Source: DATDAW01 sp036524675 (lineage in GTDB: Bacteria; Verrucomicrobiota; Verrucomicrobiia; Chthoniobacterales; DASVRZ01). From it: a DNA stretch of 19,024 bases. Positions 14,800-19,024 of this stretch are shown in pieces (within the stretch, counting starts at the first letter, position 1; each line of letters begins with the position of its first letter). The position numbers were made by a program, and so were the translations under genes. The notes below the pieces were generated by a model that saw only the letters and a list, made by a program, of their open reading frames with translations, made no database searches and was not told where the DNA came from. The stretch is taken from positions 1 to 19,024 of the forward strand of contig DATDBU010000119.1 of NCBI GenBank assembly GCA_036524675.1, written 5' to 3'.

Positions 14800-15135
14800 C
14801 GACCAGTTCATGGCCAGAGCGCGCCCTTTGCCGTCACTGAGCGCCATCAATTTGGTATTTCTGCCTCCGCGGGTCTTGCCCATTGCCTGGGCGGCGCCGC
14901 CGCCTCAAGGATTGGCCCTGCTTTGATGGACGGGATATGCGTGCCGTCCACCAATCGGACGCGTCCCCGAGCTTTGCGCGTGAACTTTGCCATCAACCGC
15001 CCCCAAAACCCTTCGCGAGCAAAACGCGCATACCAGCCATAAATGATGCGCCAAGGACCAAATTCTCCCGGCAAATCTCGCCAGGGACCGGGCGTTGCGC
15101 AACCGGTAGTGCCTTCCCTTCTTTAGCCAAGAATT
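14800..15135 (-). pseudogene. IS5-family-like DDE transposase remnant
   Basis: Minus-strand frames together resemble an IS5-type transposase. One frame gives PGEFGPWRIIYGWYARFARE, then GFWGRLMAKF and VRLVDGTHIP, whose Asp is the usual first catalytic residue. After a frameshift near 14925 another frame gives AQAMGKTRGGRNTKL and ALSDGKGRALAMN. The second and third catalytic residues cannot be found, and the sequence soon loses homology. At least two frameshifts and a deletion make it inactive. Confidence 0.7.
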
Positions 15136-15147
15136 TCTTGCTCCAAT

Positions 15148-15162
15148 CGGGTTTTCAAACAC
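15148..15162 (-). repeat. Right terminal inverted repeat of the IS remnant
   Basis: CGGGTTTTCAAACAC, perfect complement of 14637-14651. Three bases (TAC) separate it from the flanking TTAA. Confidence 0.85.
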
Positions 15163-15258
15163 TACTTAATGCTTGTTAAGCTGATTAAAAACCTGCCAGC
15201 TTGCGAATTTCAAGAAACCGCATAGCTATGGTTGTGATCGGCACATCCTTGCAGACAA

Positions 15259-16395
15259 ATGAAATACGCCCAACTCGCAAAAGAGCACCTTGAGAAGGCG
15301 AGAGATGCGGCATTACTCGCAGTTGAGTTCTACAACAAACCTGCCGTTCGATTTCGTTCCGGAGGCTATATCACGATGATGTGTATTGCTTGGACGGCGC
15401 TATTTCATGCAATCTTCTTCAAGCGAAGAATTAAACCCTTTTATCGTTTGCAAGATAATCACACGTTCGACCGTCGTGAGGGAGATTTTCGGTATTGGGA
15501 GCTTAAAACGTGCCTGCAAGAGTATTTCAAAGAGAGAACAACTCCCGTTCGATCGAATGTTCAATTTTTCATTCCGCTGCGCAATCGAATTGAGCATCGT
15601 TCGATGCCAACGATCGACTCGTCTATTTTTGGAGAATGTCAGTCGTTGCTATTTAACTTTGATCAGCTTATACAAATCGAATTCGGTGCGAAGTGCAGTT
15701 TGAACGAGTGCTTGTCCTTGAGTCTCCAGATTTTCCCTCGTAGCGCCGACAAATCGACACTCGATTTGCCGCGCGATGTGAAAAATGTTTTGAAATTCAT
15801 CCGTGACTATCGAAGCTCGCTTGAATCGAGTGTTTTTGCAGATTCTCGTTATGCCTTCAAGGCATTCTTGATCAAGGTTGGCAGCCATGACAGTCGCGAC
15901 GCCTTACCGATCCAGTTTATCGATTACGATACTTTAGATTCCCAAGGGCAGGCAGAAGTCAGCAAGATCGCGGCCCTCGTTAAAGACAAACACGTTAACG
16001 TGCTGGGTCATGATCTTCATAAACCAGGTGAAGTTGTAAAACTAGTTCAGTTAGGGATAGGGAACCTCCAAGTCAAAAAGCTCAACGGATTCAATCCAGC
16101 TAAATTCACCCTCAGTCCCCGTTTCAATCAAAGAGTTCATACTCTATGTTGGAAGAAGTTTGAAGTCAGGCCGCCCGACGGGTCTCCTGCTCCGGCGAAG
16201 ACAATTCAGAAATATTGTGTGTATGATAAGCTCAACCGCAATTACGGATATACGGCCGCTTGGGTCGATTTCTTGATAGAGAAAATCTCCAATGATCAGG
16301 AATACTTGGCTCTCTTGAAGCATCCGCATACCATTGAGCTTGTTCCTGTGTCTAAAAGTGCAATTGACAATATTGCGCCCTCTCGCGCGGCTTAA
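15259..16395 (+). CDS. DUF3644 family protein, HEPN-like
   Basis: A 378-residue protein starting at ATG 15259. The first 140 residues match DUF3644: AKEHLEKARDAALLAVEFYN (7-26), KPAVRFRSGGYITMMCIAWT (27-46), then IPLRNRIEHRSMP (105-117) and a helix, LLFNFDQLIQIEFG. Arg108-Asn109-x3-His113 fits the R-polar-x3-H motif of HEPN ribonucleases, found at the same relative place after two helices. HEPN proteins often cut RNA in toxin or abortive-infection systems. Nuclease activity is therefore a fair inference, not shown. Residues 150-378 (many Lys, Asn, Phe) are unknown; a segment at about 310-340 (PAPAKTIQKYCVYDKLNRNY) may be a nucleic-acid-binding region. The gene looks more AT-rich than its neighbours, suggesting separate acquisition. 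Confidence 0.75.
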   Translation: MKYAQLAKEHLEKARDAALLAVEFYNKPAVRFRSGGYITMMCIAWTALFHAIFFKRRIKPFYRLQDNHTFDRREGDFRYWELKTCLQEYFKERTTPVRSNVQFFIPLRNRIEHRSMPTIDSSIFGECQSLLFNFDQLIQIEFGAKCSLNECLSLSLQIFPRSADKSTLDLPRDVKNVLKFIRDYRSSLESSVFADSRYAFKAFLIKVGSHDSRDALPIQFIDYDTLDSQGQAEVSKIAALVKDKHVNVLGHDLHKPGEVVKLVQLGIGNLQVKKLNGFNPAKFTLSPRFNQRVHTLCWKKFEVRPPDGSPAPAKTIQKYCVYDKLNRNYGYTAAWVDFLIEKISNDQEYLALLKHPHTIELVPVSKSAIDNIAPSRAA

Positions 16396-16568
16396 AGCGT
16401 CCGCGCTTGCTATCTGTAAAGAGAAGTGGCGAGTGTTTCTGAACGCGCGTTTCTCGTCGGCAGGGACCAAGAAGTGGAACGGAGAGGGAAAGATCCCAGG
16501 TCCGCTTATGACACAGCTTTATGAGGTGCAACCTGACCTCGTTCACTCGGCTTCTCGGCAATACAACT

Positions 16569-17069
16569 TTATTGTTCGGCCCGTATTATTGGAAACATTC
16601 CCCGGATGCTGTCGAGTAAGAGATCGTCAATGGTCTGACGCGTAAGATCAGAAAGTGTGAGCTTGGTGGAAAAGGCATTTTGCGGAACGCCCTTAACCAT
16701 CATTCGCGTTGCCGAAAACTCTACTTGCCCGATGAACCAGCGGAATGAAGCACGGAACATCGGATTGTGTCCTACGACGCTCGCGTGCTTGATGTCATTC
16801 GAGGCGTGGAAAGCGATATAGGGCCAATCTGGCTCTGCACCAACCCTCTGGTCCTCGATGATGATCGCAGCCGGATAGTTGCGGGCGAGGAGAGCGTCGC
16901 GGATCTGGATCATGGCAGGCTGAATGATCTCCTTCTTTATTTTTTGGAACTCGTCCTTCAGAGCCTGCTCTTTCTCTTTGTATGTGCGGCTTCGCTCGTT
17001 CGCAGCAGCGTGCGATGCTTCAAGTTCGGAAAAGTGTTCGTTTAGCTGTTTGGAAAGTTCGTCGTTCAC
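16569..17069 (-). CDS. Hypothetical protein with N-terminal coiled coil
   Basis: A 166-residue protein starting at GTG 17069 (no clear ribosome-binding site). Residues about 5-50 are highly charged and heptad-like (LSKQLNEHFSELEASHAAAN; SRTYKEKEQALKDEFQKIKK), predicting a coiled coil and probably oligomerisation. Residues about 55-160 form a small mixed domain (YPAAIIIEDQRVGAEPDWPY; SFRWFIGQVEFSATRMMVKG). No signal or membrane segment. It follows the Abi-alpha-like gene on the same strand after 66 bases and may share its transcript. It converges with the DUF3644 gene across 173 bases. I recognise no family. Confidence 0.6.
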   Translation of the reverse strand: MNDELSKQLNEHFSELEASHAAANERSRTYKEKEQALKDEFQKIKKEIIQPAMIQIRDALLARNYPAAIIIEDQRVGAEPDWPYIAFHASNDIKHASVVGHNPMFRASFRWFIGQVEFSATRMMVKGVPQNAFSTKLTLSDLTRQTIDDLLLDSIRGMFPIIRAEQ

Positions 17070-17135
17070 AGGATGGATACCGAAGGGCAGACGTTAAAGA
17101 TTAGCCACGTTGGTTCTGGCGGATGGTTAGCACTT

Positions 17136-17918
17136 TCACGCTGGATAAAGAATACCTGGAAGCGCTTTCATCTCTACCGATGGATCGAACATCGCACTCA
17201 ACGAGAGATTCCCTTTCCCATAAGCCCACAGAAACAACTCCAAGCCAAGTGCAGATGGCGACATCACCATTCCATCTTCGGGCACATCCAAACCTTTCGA
17301 CTTTTTGATGTGCGCTACATCTCCCCCCGCAAAATCATCTTCAATCAATCCTTCGCGAATTAATCCGTTCAATATGTGAGGAAGTAGAGTCGCCACTTCT
17401 TCGCCTTCTTGGAGATCCAATCCGCGCACAAACGCCCCAAAGCTTACGAAGGTCTTTAGAGCGGACTTACGTTCGCTCTGCTGAAAAATATTCGCCGGTG
17501 TTCCGCTGTGACGCTTCCGGACCGTAGCATAGAAAACGTGGTGCATGCGCAGCTGGTAGACCGATAAACGCGAAACCAGCTTAATGAATGTCGCTCCGCG
17601 ATCATCGCGTGAATTGGACGTCCGCGAGGAAGCCAAAACGCCGCCGAAATACTCCGCTGCCAGTTCATCCTCCGAAAAATAGCCTTCCTCCAACACATTC
17701 TTTAGAACCTTCGGCGAAACTTGGCCGGGCTCGTTCAGCCTGTCGCCCAGCTTGTCTCCCGCGTTCTTGAAAATTCGCCGGAGGTTGGACGCGCCCTTTT
17801 CCGTATATGAGCGAAGTTCGCCGCCCAAATAATCAGTCGTGGGTCCTAGAATCCGAGGGACGAGGTCTTTGAGCCCCAGATATGCGCTGACAGCGACTGC
17901 TATTTCGGTGGGTTCCAT
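17136..17918 (-). CDS. Abi-alpha/DUF4393-like protein
   Basis: A 260-residue protein starting at ATG 17918. The order of features resembles the Abi-alpha (DUF4393) family. A helix (about 28-65) runs DYLGGELRSYTEKGASNLRR, then IFKNAGDKLGDRL. Next comes a proline-bounded segment SPKVLKNVLEEGYFSEDELA (68-87), followed by AEYFGGVLASSR (88-99), the counterpart of the family's LWAxLLA motif. FIKLVSRLSVYQLRMHHVFY (111-130) matches the 'il.qLs..da.ll' step. Members are tied to abortive infection by name and location, but a mechanism is not established. It starts only 20 bases after the stop of nrdJ, so it may be read through from that gene. The family call comes from memory of the pattern and is moderate. 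Confidence 0.6.
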   Translation of the reverse strand: MEPTEIAVAVSAYLGLKDLVPRILGPTTDYLGGELRSYTEKGASNLRRIFKNAGDKLGDRLNEPGQVSPKVLKNVLEEGYFSEDELAAEYFGGVLASSRTSNSRDDRGATFIKLVSRLSVYQLRMHHVFYATVRKRHSGTPANIFQQSERKSALKTFVSFGAFVRGLDLQEGEEVATLLPHILNGLIREGLIEDDFAGGDVAHIKKSKGLDVPEDGMVMSPSALGLELFLWAYGKGNLSLSAMFDPSVEMKALPGILYPA

Positions 17919-17938
17919 CGACTGTGTGGCGAAGGAAC

Positions 17939-19024
17939 CTAACTGCAGCCTTGGCTGGTGCCGCAGTCGGTGCAGACGCCGCAGGCGCCGGCGCGGATGA
18001 CTTTGGTGCTGCCGCAGTTGGAGCAGGTGATGTCCATGAACATGTTGCCTAACGCTTCTTTCACCCGATCCGCGTGCGTGACGTGGCCGGTCTTGTAATT
18101 CGCGGGCGTGCCTTCGCTGTTCACTTTTTTGGTGATGACGTCGATGATCTCTTTTTCCGCGGTGCGCGAAAGATCGGAAACGGGGCGGTTGAGGGCCCGT
18201 TTGTCCATCTCAGCGATTTCTTTCATCGGAAGCTCGGGCTGCGTTTTGAGCGGGGACGTCGCTTCCTTGTATCCGGGAATGAACTGGCAGCCCAGCCAGC
18301 GGAAGACGTAGTCGGTGATGCTGGTGGCGTTCCGAATATCCGGGTTCTTGGTGAAACCGCTGGGTTCGTACCGTTGATAGGCGAATTTCTTGACAAGGCT
18401 TTCCAGCGGGACGCCGTATTGAAGCGAGAGAGAGGTGAGCGTGGCGACGGTGTCCATCAAACCGCCGATGGTGCTGCCTTCCTTGGCCATTTGGATGAAG
18501 AGTTCGCCGGGCTGGCCGTTCTCGTAGAGGCCGACGGTGATGTAGCCTTCGTGGCCGGCAATCTCGAATTTGTGCGTGAGCGAGACCCGGGTGTCGGGCA
18601 GGCGATTCCGGCTGGGCTGGTTCAACTTCACGCGCAGACTGTCGAGCTCCGTTTCGAGTTCGACGACGCGGGAGGCCAGTTCGTCTTTCGAAGAAACTTC
18701 GGCGTCCAACTGGGCGTTGCCCATGTCCTTGGTCTTCTTGACGTTGAGCGGAGCGGAACGTTTGGAGCCGTCACGGTAAATGGCGATCGCTTTCAGGCCG
18801 AGGCGCCAGCCTTCGATGTAGGTCTGCGTGATTTCATCGACGGTCGCGGAGTCGGGTAGGTTGACCGTTTTGGAAATGGCGCCGCTGAGGAAAGGTTGGG
18901 CGGCAGCCATCATGCGCAAATGGCCCATGTAATGGAGGCTGCGCGTCCCTTTGTGCGGCTTGAAGGCGCAATCGAAGATGGCGAGGTGCTCGGGTCGGAG
19001 GCCGGAGTGAACCGATTTTGGATT
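17939..19024 (-). CDS. nrdJ: Adenosylcobalamin-dependent ribonucleoside-diphosphate reductase (class II), C-terminal part
   Basis: The frame is open from the window edge (19024), so only the last 361 residues are seen. It reduces ribonucleotides to deoxyribonucleotides using B12, independent of oxygen. The visible part has the conserved GLRPEHLAIFDCAFKPHKGT and MMAAAQPFLSGAISKTVNLP segments, then the QTYIEGWRLGLKAIAIYRDG motif. A linker and a domain with GYITVGLYENGQPGELFIQM follow. The extreme C-terminus (CSNCGSTKVIRAGACGVCTD, then CGTSQGCS) is the cysteine-rich tail of this family, thought to bind zinc and help re-reduce the active site. It is the only clearly essential gene in the window, and marks the right edge of the accessory region. 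Confidence 0.93.
   Translation of the reverse strand, partial: NPKSVHSGLRPEHLAIFDCAFKPHKGTRSLHYMGHLRMMAAAQPFLSGAISKTVNLPDSATVDEITQTYIEGWRLGLKAIAIYRDGSKRSAPLNVKKTKDMGNAQLDAEVSSKDELASRVVELETELDSLRVKLNQPSRNRLPDTRVSLTHKFEIAGHEGYITVGLYENGQPGELFIQMAKEGSTIGGLMDTVATLTSLSLQYGVPLESLVKKFAYQRYEPSGFTKNPDIRNATSITDYVFRWLGCQFIPGYKEATSPLKTQPELPMKEIAEMDKRALNRPVSDLSRTAEKEIIDVITKKVNSEGTPANYKTGHVTHADRVKEALGNMFMDITCSNCGSTKVIRAGACGVCTDCGTSQGCS

Larger units (their letters stand above)
14634..15165 (-). mobile_element. Decayed IS5-family-like insertion sequence, 532 bp
   Basis: The element is bounded by perfect 15-bp terminal inverted repeats (GTGTTTGAAAACCCG), which extend to 16 of 18 matching bases at the outer ends. 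TTAA flanks it on both sides (14630-14633 and 15166-15169), consistent with a 4-base target duplication; because TTAA is palindromic and short this could be chance. Inside is a frameshifted, shortened transposase on the minus strand. The usual length for this family is about 800-1000 bp, so part of the element has been lost. It lies exactly at the nuclease stop codon: the TAA is inside the left TTAA, and removing the element leaves the codon intact. Confidence 0.8.

Noticed and set aside
15989..16000. CACGTTAACGTG palindrome as a possible operator
   Set aside because: It lies in the middle of the DUF3644 coding region and is not repeated.
18074..18859. 261-codon plus-strand open frame
   Set aside because: Antisense shadow of nrdJ, whose minus-strand frame has clear family motifs.

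Overview
The window looks like part of a chromosome from a Verrucomicrobiota bacterium, perhaps the Limisphaerales/Pedosphaerales lineage. This is inferred from gene content, not from a marker gene: a PEP-CTERM-anchored exported protein, the C-terminal end of a B12-dependent ribonucleotide reductase (NrdJ), several decayed REP-associated tyrosine transposases (RayT) of a type I associate with that phylum (motif GWYWG plus a C-terminal WIAERL..SSAANVS helix-turn-helix), and a dispersed pyrimidine-rich repeat.

Layout. 1-2310 is a graveyard region. It holds three RayT fragments on the minus strand, a small two-helix membrane protein, and a lone papain-like/NlpC-type protein on the plus strand that sits between the middle and C-terminal pieces of one RayT. 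2311-3048 encodes a secreted PEP-CTERM protein. 3049-5041 holds a second copy of the dispersed repeat, an unknown gene fragment, a minus-strand pair of unknown genes and a gene-free stretch. 5042-8226 holds the most ordinary metabolic content: a LuxR-type regulator transcribed away from an acyl-CoA synthetase gene. The synthetase ends in a low-complexity tail overlapping a 12-bp hairpin.

8233-17918 is an accessory, defence-like region. It starts with a broken unknown gene. Next comes a RayT that is split by an EcsC/TerB-like gene. Then follow a membrane TIR-WD40 protein (minus strand), a miniature internally deleted RayT, and a PD-(D/E)XK (Mrr-like) nuclease gene. An IS5-like remnant is inserted exactly at the nuclease stop codon. 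A DUF3644/HEPN-like gene and a minus-strand pair (coiled-coil protein and Abi-alpha/DUF4393-like protein) complete the region. The minus-strand pair lies directly downstream of nrdJ (17939 to the window end, running off the edge).

How it fits together. Apart from the ligase, its regulator and nrdJ, nearly everything is accessory. Several products carry domains known from anti-phage systems (TIR, HEPN, PD-(D/E)XK nuclease, Abi-alpha). They are not arranged as one operon, so this is better read as a defence-type island built by repeated insertion into dead transposase DNA than as a single machine. The most unusual pattern is that two different RayT copies are interrupted at about the same joint, each by an unrelated gene. 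No tRNA, rRNA or CRISPR array was seen.
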